DNA of 64,000 nt. Source: Prostheceraeus crozeri. Taxonomy: Eukaryota; Platyhelminthes; Polycladida; Euryleptidae. The stretch covers positions 111,063-175,062 of the forward strand of contig CAJQUW010008997.1 in NCBI GenBank assembly GCA_907163375.1, read 5' to 3'. The translations under genes were made by a program, and so were the position numbers. This document shows, piece by piece, positions 19,870 through 29,085 of this stretch. Each line of letters starts with the position of its first letter. The stretch's first letter is position 1. The notes below the pieces were generated by a model. It was given only the letters and a program-made list of their open reading frames with translations. It had not been told where the DNA came from and ran no database searches.

Positions 19870-22800
19870 TTATGCCAATACATCTCCTGAATGTGGTAGC
19901 GTGAGTTTTATTCTTTTGGATGGAGGTATGTTTGTATCAGGATGTCCATGTGGAAGATATGTGTTATGTCCTACCCAACACCTCTTATCCTCCCATGCAG
20001 AAAGCGCTCGTTTCTTAAATGTGTACGTTTTCACAGTATGAATTTGTGATTTTAAGATTGTCATATTGACAAACGTTATATTTTTATTTTTATAGGCCTT
20101 CTTATAGGACCGATGTTTCATTTTTTGGACAATTGATTTTGATATTCCTTTAGCACGCTTAATACTATCTGCACATTTTTTTATTTTCATGGAATACATT
20201 TTAGGGCGGAGGAGAATCATTTCATCTATTTCCTTTCCTGCTGTTTCATCCTTAAAACAACCAAGTTTGGCTTTATTCTGTATGGAAAAGAGTGGATGAG
20301 CGGGACTGTAGTTAGATGTGTCGAAATATTTTTCTAATGACTTAGCTACTTCATTAAAATTTAAATCTTTTTGAGTGGTAATTCCTAAGAAGAAACTATC
20401 TGTATCACCACCCAACAAACGAACGTCTTTTACGAGAGGACATGGTTTTAGTATTTTATAAAAGAGTTGGTACATTTCAAGCTTGGAGTAATCTAGTACA
20501 GCTTGGCCAATATAGATGGGCTTGCACAACTCAACTTCGGATTTTATCATTTTAACACCTACAAGATCCTCATCGATAATGTCTCTATCAATGAAAAGAG
20601 GTGATGAGGTCAATTTGTGATATTTTTGATCATCAGTGACTAGTTTGTAGTTTATGCGTTTTCTAACATCCTCCATGGTCTTTCCGAAAAGACTGTTATT
20701 CTTATATTTATAAAAATCTTTTTCAAAATTATTTTGGGCTAGTGCACGTTTTTCACTGTTACTATCTATGTAGGGTTTGAGGAAGGCTTTCTGTCTAAAT
20801 TTGATAATGCGGTGAACTGACTTTAGAAGCATGCCCATTTCTAAATAGAATTTTAGTATGCAGAAGTGTACGAGATAATTTTTCTTATCATATTGGGTGA
20901 GTAAAAGTTTGCGGCATGGTTTGTACCTTGGCTGCCCACACTCTGTTAAGTTATTATGAAATTGTGACATGAATGGTGAAAACATATCTTCAGTCACTTC
21001 ACCAGATTCAGGTGCGAGTGAGAAATCAGCAGTTTTATTTTTAATGCTATTTGGATAAATCAAATCCACTTCAAAATAATATCCCCAATCACCTTCATCT
21101 GGAATCTTCAGGATGTTTGAGGGGTTGGAATAATACTCAAGCTCATCTTGTTTTAACCAACTAAACTCGGAATGAGGTAGTGGTTTAGACAGTGAACTGC
21201 CATATAAATTATTTTGGTCATAGTACTTTAGGTGGATATGATCATCACCTACTGTTTCAGATTTTATATGATGTTTATTTACAAATGTGAGACCACCGCG
21301 TATTCCGCACTCAAATATATTATACATCTCGGGGTCTTGTAAGAGATTAATGGTCTCACCAGTCATTTTAAAGGCTGATTTAAAGGACATGGCTGGTAGA
21401 CTGAAAAAGTGGATAGGATCTAATTTGTCTTCTTCTAATGCCACTCGTCGAAATTCCTGAAAGACATCAGCCAGCAAAATGACATCTAATTCTAAGTAAG
21501 CGACCATATAATCGCCAAACGTTTTACAATCAAATTTTATCCATGCCTCTTGAGCATGTTCATAATCTTCTACTGGACAATCTTCACCCGTCAAATCGTT
21601 TTGGAATTTGTCAATGGAAGGAAGGGTTGTTTCATTTAGTTTAGACATTGAGTTAAAATACGCATAGGGAAAGACTCCTTTGCGAGTGATTATCTCATCA
21701 GTTAAGTTTGGATAGTGTTTCTTCAAAGTTTGACTATGGGGAAGAAACTTGAGATTACGAACGAGAGAAGCTAGTGACGCTGACATGAATTGAAATGAAT
21801 CTAAAAATTTTATTTCGAAGAAGACTGTCTTATTTTCTTTAGTTTTATCTACTGGTACTTTTGCTGTCATTGCAATGAATTTTTCTCTCGCTTGCGCTAT
21901 TACATTGAACTGCCACGATTTCATCTGGCTCAACCCTCCTTTTATGAGCATATGACTGTCATAGCCCTTAAAGTTATGAAAAATGACGGGTAGTACACAA
22001 CGTCTCAACCTAAGTGAAAAGTTACATTTGGAGCAGAGTGCGTTTCTAAATTTACCAGTGATGTGATCATGATCACGCACTTTCTTAATTTCATCGTCAT
22101 CAAACGTTTTATGACATTTAGGGCATGATGTGCAACTTTCAAATTTTTGTTTGTCTTCATCTGACATATGTAGTGACTTACGCTGCAATTGGGAATCATA
22201 TGATTGCTGAAATTTGGCAGCTTTATCGAGAAATTCTAGATATTTTGAAATACAATCTTCACCTTGCCAAGTATGGATTTTGTTTTGTCTATTCCTAAAG
22301 TGGTCATGCCATACTTCATAGCAGGATATGGCTGCTGGCTTGTGGATGATGTCATCAATGTAGCATTCTATGTCTGCGTAAATGATACGCAGGGGACTTA
22401 ATTCGTCACCATTATCCCTATGTGAAAGTATTTTATCTTTGGGCATGCGTTCCATTTGTAATTTACCTCGCTTGCACCATTCATAGTGAGTTTCAAATTT
22501 ATCTTTACTCCAAAAGGAGCGGATGCAGCGGTCGCATACAAAATGCTCACCTCTTTTAGAGTGCCCCAAGTGAGTGCACATGCGAGAGATTTTGGGAATA
22601 CCACAGTAGTGCCATTCCTCGCTATCATCTTGTTTTACTAATAAGAGGTTGACTACACGTTCATAACAAGTTGAACGTGAATTATAGCGGGCACCCTTCA
22701 ACCCCTTCTCCCACACGTGAACTACAATTTTAATCTGATTATGTTTTTCGAACGTTTCTAAATCTTTGATTTTCATGTTGTTACTGTCACAACCTTCAAA

Positions 22801-23466
22801 GTCTAGTTCATCCTCCCACTGTCTATAGCTATAGGTGCGATCTCGATGCGCGTTGATATCATTATAGTGAAGGATGGACAACACTGCATACTTAAAACAC
22901 TGTGATGTACAATCGACATTGTTGACAGCTTTCTTATTATACAACGTTTTTGGTAGTTTAAATGTGCCTCGAGCTGCATGACTTTCTAATAGGGAAATTT
23001 TGAACATGGCTGAGTCCACACCATCAAAAATGAGAGCGCTGTCGCGCTGATTGAATTTATCTACATTTGATTTTAAACATTGAATGTGAAAATTTAGCCA
23101 AGACTCGCAGTCTACAACTTCGGTTGCGGAAGAGGAAGGAACATGAAACTGTATTCTCTCCGTCACTTGACCCGTTTGAAAATCTATTTTAATATATTTT
23201 AGTTTAAGGTAGATGAGCGCCTTCATTCTAAAATTGTCTAAATTGTTGAAGAGCGCTTCGATAATGTTAGAATTTTGAAGGAGCCACTGAGGAAAATCTA
23301 CTATTTGAGTATTGGACTCCATGCAGTAGTCGCGTACTAAATTATTATGTGAAACATTAATGAGGGAGATGGTAGAGGTACCATTGGTGTAGTGATCATT
23401 TGCATGCCTGTGTTGAAGTCTGTGCGAAGATCGCTGAAAGTGGCTATCGAAAGAAAGAGGGCACAA
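19870..23466 (-). CDS. polB: Protein-primed family B DNA polymerase (main exon)
   Basis: About 1198 open codons. In order: a C2H2 finger (CDRC...HYEWC, about 311-331); exonuclease motif I DIECYID (365-371); an endonuclease VII-like zinc patch (CPKC...DHDHITGKF, 448-473); motif II FHNFKGYDSH (496-505); motif III YLELDVILLAD (657-667); polymerase motif A YYDQNNLYG (748-756), motif B YKNNSLFGKT (921-930), and motif C GGDTDSFF (1019-1026). It replicates the linear element by protein priming at the termini. No ATG lies at the front of this frame; an upstream C2H2-coding exon and small introns at 23470-23844 suggest a spliced 5' end. Confidence 0.95.
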   Translation of the reverse strand: MCPLSFDSHFQRSSHRLQHRHANDHYTNGTSTISLINVSHNNLVRDYCMESNTQIVDFPQWLLQNSNIIEALFNNLDNFRMKALIYLKLKYIKIDFQTGQVTERIQFHVPSSSATEVVDCESWLNFHIQCLKSNVDKFNQRDSALIFDGVDSAMFKISLLESHAARGTFKLPKTLYNKKAVNNVDCTSQCFKYAVLSILHYNDINAHRDRTYSYRQWEDELDFEGCDSNNMKIKDLETFEKHNQIKIVVHVWEKGLKGARYNSRSTCYERVVNLLLVKQDDSEEWHYCGIPKISRMCTHLGHSKRGEHFVCDRCIRSFWSKDKFETHYEWCKRGKLQMERMPKDKILSHRDNGDELSPLRIIYADIECYIDDIIHKPAAISCYEVWHDHFRNRQNKIHTWQGEDCISKYLEFLDKAAKFQQSYDSQLQRKSLHMSDEDKQKFESCTSCPKCHKTFDDDEIKKVRDHDHITGKFRNALCSKCNFSLRLRRCVLPVIFHNFKGYDSHMLIKGGLSQMKSWQFNVIAQAREKFIAMTAKVPVDKTKENKTVFFEIKFLDSFQFMSASLASLVRNLKFLPHSQTLKKHYPNLTDEIITRKGVFPYAYFNSMSKLNETTLPSIDKFQNDLTGEDCPVEDYEHAQEAWIKFDCKTFGDYMVAYLELDVILLADVFQEFRRVALEEDKLDPIHFFSLPAMSFKSAFKMTGETINLLQDPEMYNIFECGIRGGLTFVNKHHIKSETVGDDHIHLKYYDQNNLYGSSLSKPLPHSEFSWLKQDELEYYSNPSNILKIPDEGDWGYYFEVDLIYPNSIKNKTADFSLAPESGEVTEDMFSPFMSQFHNNLTECGQPRYKPCRKLLLTQYDKKNYLVHFCILKFYLEMGMLLKSVHRIIKFRQKAFLKPYIDSNSEKRALAQNNFEKDFYKYKNNSLFGKTMEDVRKRINYKLVTDDQKYHKLTSSPLFIDRDIIDEDLVGVKMIKSEVELCKPIYIGQAVLDYSKLEMYQLFYKILKPCPLVKDVRLLGGDTDSFFLGITTQKDLNFNEVAKSLEKYFDTSNYSPAHPLFSIQNKAKLGCFKDETAGKEIDEMILLRPKMYSMKIKKCADSIKRAKGISKSIVQKMKHRSYKKAYKNKNITFVNMTILKSQIHTVKTYTFKKRALSAWEDKRCWVGHNTYLPHGHPDTNIPPSKRIKLTLPHSGDVLA

Positions 23467-23469
23467 ATT

Positions 23470-23844
23470 TCAAGGAAAGGAGATATCATCGTCAGAATCA
23501 ACCTCACCTCCGGAGACTGATGCCGCTTTGCGTTGACAAACACGTTGTTTGATGTGTCGAAGGAGACTGTGCTTCCTTGTAAAAATATGTCCGCAGTCGG
23601 CACATTCCCACTCGTTGCCTTGTCGCGACAGTTCTGAGGTGGAACTCATATCACCTGAAAGAGAAATCATTCTATCATCTCTGTTCAAGTCTCAGTGTAT
23701 TGTTACAACCTACCTTGACTCAACAACTCTAAACTTTCCTCGAGAAGGGAGGGCGTTGGTGATGAAGTTGATGCCTGAAATTGAGGAAGATGCTATTAGC
23801 CACACGTTTGAGGGAGATGAGAGAGGAAATCTTCGACTTACCAT
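23470..23844 (-). CDS. Spliced 5' exons of the polymerase gene, with C2H2 zinc finger
   Basis: ATG at 23842-23844 is followed directly by GTAAGTCG. A 67-nt intron (23841-23775) ends in TTTCAG, then a 61-nt exon (23774-23714) ends at GTAGGT. A 59-nt intron (23713-23655) ends in CTTTCAG and opens into a frame containing CADCGHIFTRKHSLLRHIKQ, a C2H2 finger. All three pieces stay in frame. How this joins the main polymerase exon is not certain; the alternative is a separate small zinc-finger gene. Confidence 0.6.
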
Positions 23845-23956
23845 TTCAATGATATCAAGTTTAAGGTTGAAGCTTAAACAAGATAGAGACTTCACTAGAG
23901 AACAGTTTACTTACACGTCTCAAAGACAGAGTGAAGTGACACGAATGTCACTTTGC

Positions 23957-24003
23957 ATATATAATTTCATATTCATCATTCATTGGCTGTTCATTCTGAT
24001 TGG
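23957..24003 (-). promoter_or_regulatory. CCAAT-CCAAT-TATA promoter of the polymerase gene
   Basis: Read on the minus strand: CCAAT at 24003-23999, CCAAT at 23986-23982 (17 bp apart), then a TATA box at about 23964-23957, about 115 bp before the ATG at 23844. The order and spacing copy the promoter at 7749-7796. The same block lies between this gene and the divergent gene starting at 24061. Confidence 0.72.
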
Positions 24004-24060
24004 TTGCTTGTTGATACTTAAGAATTAGAAAACATTTCAAAGTTATTATTCACAGTCAAC

Positions 24061-24510
24061 ATGACAAGCCCTCCGACAACACCAAACACAAAATTCTCTT
24101 CTCCATGCTCAACACCAAAGGCGCTCGTTGCACCAAACGCTCCAACGAAGGGAAAGGTAGAGAAGGTGTACCGACTGGACAATATCAGGAAGTTATCATT
24201 ACCAGCGGATGAGGAAGAGGAGAGTGTATGTGAGAAGGAGTGTCCCGACTAAACAGGCGTGAGGTGGAAGTATCTCCAGTACGATACTGACGATGTGATG
24301 GAGATCACCAGCACGAAATTCCTCCACCAATTATGGGAGTGGTACACCCCTAACTCCCAGCCACGAACTATGGCAGAGTGGGAGTATATTGACAAAGTGA
24401 GGCTCGCAGTGGAAGAACGATTAAAGCAAGTGAACTGTTTTTGTTATCTATGTGAAGCCAGACTCTGGGACGATATTGACGATGAAGACCTTTTGAAATA
24501 CATGCCATAA
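24061..24510 (+). pseudogene. Small acidic Polinton gene of unknown function, looks broken
   Basis: Starts at the ATG at 24061 (MTSPPTTPNTKF), divergent from the polymerase gene. The front is Ser/Thr/Pro-rich, the rear part is acidic and contains FCYLCEARLWDDIDDEDLL with a CxxC pair. No family recognised. AATAAA at 24511 directly after the final stop is a likely poly(A) signal. About one break. Confidence 0.45.
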
Positions 24511-25315
24511 TAAATTTTTATTTCGTATTATCTTTGCTTTCATACTGACTTACTTGAATGGGGTTTCAGTGGATGATTTAACCATGTATACTTTTTCATT
24601 TGGAAATAGTAGCACGCTTAGTTTAACTTGTAAATCTTATAACATTTCATATGGGCGATGATGGTAGATGAAATAGTGTTAAATAAAATTAAGATAGCTT
24701 ACATGATTATGGGATAGCAATCGACTGCGATCCATGTGTAAAGAGCTTGTTAGACTACGGAAGAGAGAAGTGTGTTATGTTGCGTGTGGCGCGTGAGTGT
24801 CCTCCCTTTCATTCCATTCATCAATTCATCTCATTGATAGAGACAGGTAGAACTCATGGTTCTCATAACGTATGCAATGGAAAGTTTTAGGCAACCTTCG
24901 ACAGTTGGCTAAATGTCGCCCTGGCGCGAATGCATACTACGTTGAGACAGAGGCAATCACTTGCAAACATGACGCAGAGAGGTTTAACAAGATTGACCAT
25001 TGCCGAATGTCCCTTGCGGTATACATAGCTACGGGTTTCACCACCGCCCTTTACAGGAACGCCCGTCGAAAGGAAGTATTACACCGAACTTCATTTGCAG
25101 CGTTCAAGTTGACTGATAGCAGATTCAACTTAATGATAGTATTCGCCAGTCCGAAGACTGCCCAGGGCAAACCGCGTGGAGGTTCTATCATGTCTTGCCC
25201 CATGGTGGCCCTTAAGGGAGCCGTTGGTTCGTTCACGTCGCATCTGAAAATGGAAAGAAAATAGATGAAATTATATTCAAGTGATAGAGATGATATTAAC
25301 TTACCATAAATCAAT
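24511..25315. other. Uncertain region with a possible small intron
   Basis: 24511-24870 is non-coding AT-rich DNA. 24872-25264 is open on both strands and I cannot tell which, if either, is coding; on the minus strand the block contains GLPWAVFGLANTIIKLNLL. On the minus strand ATG at 25305-25307 is followed by GTAAGTTAAT and a 61-nt stretch to TTTTCAG (25304-25244), resembling the leader introns of the other two genes. No product is proposed. Confidence 0.35.
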
Positions 25316-26515
25316 TCAACCGGTTCGTTGAACCTTCGATGGTGGTGGCTGAGGCAGGTACTTGGCCGGCAACTTTCGCTTACGATGGCGCAATTCCTGG
25401 ATGTCACCATTGTGTTTGATGCTTATGTGGAGACAGCGAATATCTGGCATTGCTCCTTCGTAGCACTCGCTCGTTTTATCCAAATCCTCCGACTCCATTA
25501 TTACATCGTCGATAATTTTGCTACCGACTACGGGGAGGTGGAGCGTTGTTCTTCTCTCCTTGACAGCGTTATTCTTCGCCTCAAGAAGAGCCATCTTCTC
25601 CTGCTCATGTTGGAGTTTGAGCGTCGCCTCCTTCGCCTTCATGTTCTTAATGCATGTGGCCTGAACCTCTACGCGACTCTCACTCGTTAGCGCTCTCTCT
25701 TGGAAACCTTCCAACTTTAATACTTGAGCCTTAAGACTCCTAATTTCCGCCACCTGCTTTTTTAGTTCAAAATTCTCATCCCTTAATGCTGAGCATTCGT
25801 TTTTATAACGGCTCATTTCATCCTTCAGCTTCTTAATGGCGTACTCTTGGCTAACCCGCGCCACACCATCATCCTTAGCCCACCGCTTGGCTTGGGCTTT
25901 GATTCCTCTCCCTTTTTTAGGTGAGGAGTGCATTTTTGGCGCTGGCACTGCCCGACTCTTCGCGATCGCCTTATCGGGTTTAGGAGCTATGACCGCCTCC
26001 TCGGGTTTGTTAAGGACGACCGCCTCTTCCGTTTCCGATTCAGATTCGGAGATTTCCGACTCAGAGCTAGAAGAGCTGAGGTGAGATGTCGTTGGCTGCT
26101 CATTCTTGCAGTCTTGTATGGCTTGAACTGCCATCGGCAACTATGTCTCCGCATCTAGGTCAACTTGAGGTCTTTCAACCGGTGGGATGATGACTTTCCC
26201 AACCTCTGAGGCATGCGTCTCTGTCTCCTCATCTTGATTAGGTTTTTCAAAAAGTGGGGTGATGGCTTTCCCAACCTCTGAGGTGGTATAATTTTTCACC
26301 TTCTTAATGAGACATGTTGAATGCGTCTTATAGAAAAACTCGTTCAGGTTTCCCTTGACGAATTTCATACACGATGTGCATCCGCTCACCACTGCGATCT
26401 CCTTATGCTCTTCGGGAGAGTCGGGGAATTTATTTAAATGGCGCTTGAACTCGCCACCTCGCTTGACTTCGCCACATAGGCACTTTTTAAAATGAAACTT
26501 TGAATTTCCTCCCAT
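25316..26515 (-). pseudogene. Zinc-finger/coiled-coil accessory protein, looks broken
   Basis: Starts at MGGNSKFHFKKCLCGE on the minus strand. The front part has CLC, H, CTSC and H/C residues that could bind zinc. The middle is acidic and Ser/Glu-rich (SSSSSESEISESESETEE), followed by a long heptad-like coiled coil (LRDENFELKKQVAEI...). The end is basic and Pro-rich. I know no family with this build. It is the rightmost gene of Polinton-1 and could be an accessory or host-interaction protein. About one break. Confidence 0.5.
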
Positions 26516-27649
26516 TTTGTAACTTATCTATCAGTAAAGGAAGGATGAAATAGAATTACTAACAGGGGACATTGGCAGTCATTTTTATAATCATACAGCT
26601 AAATTGCGAGATTAATGGAAAGTGTCGAACCTTTGAGTCCGTTACAGGCATTACTCAGAGGGGATCTTATCCCAACTCCAAGGCCTCGGGCCACCAATCC
26701 AACCTCCCGCGGACAGAGCGTGCGTCATATCACTGTGTTGGTATCCGGACCCTGATTTTGACATGAAAACCAGTAGATTGTTTACAAAGGTTGCAAATTC
26801 CAAGCCGAAGCTCGTCTCCCACAACTTAATAAATGTCTTAGTTGAATTCAGCAGGGTCGAAAACCCCAGAAAACCTCCAAAACTAGTGAATTTAAATTTT
26901 TCAACTTTTCAGCACTACTTATGAAATTTATAAGTAGTGTATCACTTAGGGCAGGTCAATAGCGACCGAACCCTTTTTGAATCAAGTCAAACGGACTTGT
27001 AGAAGCAAAGTTAGAAGCCTTTAAATTTTTGGAGTCTTTTATGGCCTGGAGACGAAGGCCATCTCCTGACGAACCTCTAAGTCTGACGGCTTAGCTGATA
27101 TCAGCAATGAAATTATCTAAGTCGGTTTTTTACAGACACCCGGATTTGGAGCCGGAGCTCGGATCTGTTCACGTACCTCTAGCAAGTTATTAGTAAAAGT
27201 GATTTCTCAGTTGATGCTCCGTGCTTTTATAGTCGGCCAATTGTCAAATCCTGAAAAATTCCTAAGTTAGAAAATGGGAAAATTGGCCTTATTACGGTTT
27301 TCAATGGCATCTCAACTCACAACCCTGACTTCAATCCGTCTCAAAATTTCGGATCTAGTACATCTCAGTGCGGTCTGTCCACTGAAATAGGTCCGAAGCT
27401 TTGAATCGATCTAGTTTTTCGGTAAAAAATAGCCAAAAATGCGAAAAATTCATCATTTCAAAAAATGTGCAATTTAATATCTGAAGTGGTGTTTTCAATG
27501 AACTCCAAATCAAAAAGTCTGACTCCAATCCGTCTCAAACTTTCAGATCTAGCACATCTCAGTGCGGTCTGTCCACTGAAATAGGTCCGAAGCCTTGAAT
27601 CGATCTAGTTTTTTGGCAAAAAATATTGCAAAAAATTCGTCATCTTGAA
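26516..27649. other. Right subterminal non-coding region of Polinton-1
   Basis: No protein gene seen. It contains a degenerate tRNA-like stretch on the minus strand (about 26610-26715) and a direct duplication: a segment with CATCTCAGTGCGGTCTGTCC occurs near 27361 and again near 27556, within repeat arms of roughly 130 bp. The rest is AT-rich. Confidence 0.6.
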
Positions 27650-28233
27650 AAAATTTGAAAATTTTTTCTCTCCGATTGCCTTGAAACTCACCATACAGAT
27701 AGAGAATTTCACGCTGATTCCAAATCTGAAATCCGTTTTCCAATCCGATGCTTCGTTTTGAAGCTACAGCCCAAAACGTCCCAAATTCTAACTCTGTCGT
27801 TTTTCGCCAATGTCCCAAAATCTTAAATGGTGTCTCACATCTAAACGAAGACAGATATGAACAAGCCGTTTGTTTCACTGAATTTGTCTCACTCTTAGCT
27901 TTCAAACGAGCTATTGCACGACAAAATCCATCCACTAGAAGCAAAATTGGAAGTTTGGCGCAGGGGGGGGACGTCAGCGAAAATTTTTTCTCTCCGATTG
28001 CTTTCAAATTCACCATACAGATGCAGAATTTCACGCTGAATCCGAATCTGGCCTCCGTTTCACCATCCACGACAACCTAGACGGCCGCCCACGTCAACCT
28101 AGACGGTCGCCCACGTCAAACCAACTCACCCGAGTCTCACACTCTGTCGCTTCCGAGGGGGGGGGGACGTCAGCGACCATTTTTCGATGGCGGCCATCTT
28201 GCGCGGTCCAGTGGTGGAGTTTTACTTACTACT
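27650..28233 (-). repeat. Right inverted terminal region of Polinton-1
   Basis: Inverse of the left terminal region, about 580 bp, ending in CTTACTACT at 28233. It holds one copy of the GACGTCAGCGAAAATTTTTT module, the tip-proximal TGACGT-type sites, a G-run and the GATGGCGGCCATCTTGCGC block about 40 bp from the tip. CATGTT follows as the target duplication. Confidence 0.92.
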
Positions 28234-28239
28234 CATGTT

Positions 28240-28556
28240 TGCCAATCTCAATTTCAGACTATTTGATGTATGGTAATTTTCGGTAAACTGCATTCATCAA
28301 TATTTCATTAACGTGAAGATCTTCCGAATCAATGACAGCGTTGTCGGAATTTTCTGAAATAGCATGACTGTTGTTGTCAGACAAATAGGTTTGATTGACA
28401 ACTATGTGATCGACCTTCCGTTTAGATTTCAGAATGAAGTTGTGAATACAACCATTGCGAATAAATATGTTGACGATGAAATCACAGAATTTGTTGTAGA
28501 GAATGTCACTCCTGCAAATTTGTTCAGGACGACAGAAATTACTTTTAACGTGCGTG
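28240..28556. other. Unassigned 317-bp segment
   Basis: Lies between Polinton-1 and the MITE copy. Open for about 95 codons on the minus strand, with no recognisable motif; it could be scrap of an older transposon. No gene called. Confidence 0.4.
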
Positions 28557-29077
28557 CACAGAATTAGATTGTTTAATCGTATCACTTTGCTAGAAGTGCA
28601 AACTGATTCAAACAGATGGCACATGCAGGAACTTGATAAGTGGGCAAAAAGAAATTTTTAATACCTTGCAGAGATAGGAAAATAGTCGTGCGTCGCTTGC
28701 GGATTGCTCTGAATTCCTTCAAAATGCTCCGATCGCCACGACTCCTTCAGGTTCGAAGAATTCAGATCATTGCGCAAAAGTTTTCTCGATAATGTTGGGC
28801 CCTCCGATCATTTTAAAAAAAGTTAGCAGGCGCATGAAAAAACGTTCACAAACTTCTCTGTAGAACTTCACATCGTCTGTGTCTGTTTGCTGTGTGATCC
28901 GGTTGATAACAGTCACTGAAACTTCGTACAATTTGGCGTGTATAATGTTGAACTGGCTGCTCATTGTTTGATTGCTATGGTATTTAGTCAGGAGATTGTG
29001 CCATTTCATTTAAGTTACATGTTCCAATGCTTCTCTTCTAGTCAAACAGAAGAAGAGACGACCAGTCTAATTCTGTG
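28557..29077 (-). mobile_element. Solo copy of the array MITE (521 bp) with 8-bp target duplication
   Basis: Termini CACAGAATTAGA (28557) and TCTAATTCTGTG (ending 29077), flanked by CGTGCGTG on both sides (28549-28556 and 29078-29085). An 8-bp duplication plus short terminal inverted repeats fits a non-autonomous hAT (or P-like) element. It is inverted relative to the array at 1-2662 and clearly more diverged from it than the array units are from each other. Confidence 0.9.
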
Positions 29078-29085
29078 CGTGCGTG

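Larger units (their letters stand above)
5676..28233 (+). mobile_element. Polinton-1 (Maverick/Polinton), nearly complete, 22.6 kb
   Basis: The element starts AGTAGTAAGTAAAACTCC and ends with its inverse, flanked on both sides by CATGTT (5670-5675 and 28234-28239), the 6-bp target duplication typical of Polintons. The 5'-AG...CT-3' termini also fit the family. It contains polymerase B, rve integrase with chromodomain, FtsK/HerA-type ATPase, adenain-type protease and capsid genes. Most frames are long and open, the target duplication is perfect and the tips match, so it is probably young. About six apparent breaks are spread over the element; treated as a fossil. Confidence 0.95.

Noticed and set aside
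24872-25264. Plus-strand protein of 130 codons
   Set aside because: The opposite strand is equally open and the splice-like signals lie on the minus strand; I could not decide and call no gene.
27549-28080. Overlapping frames in the right terminal region
   Set aside because: Mirror images of the left terminal frames, with no gene-like features.
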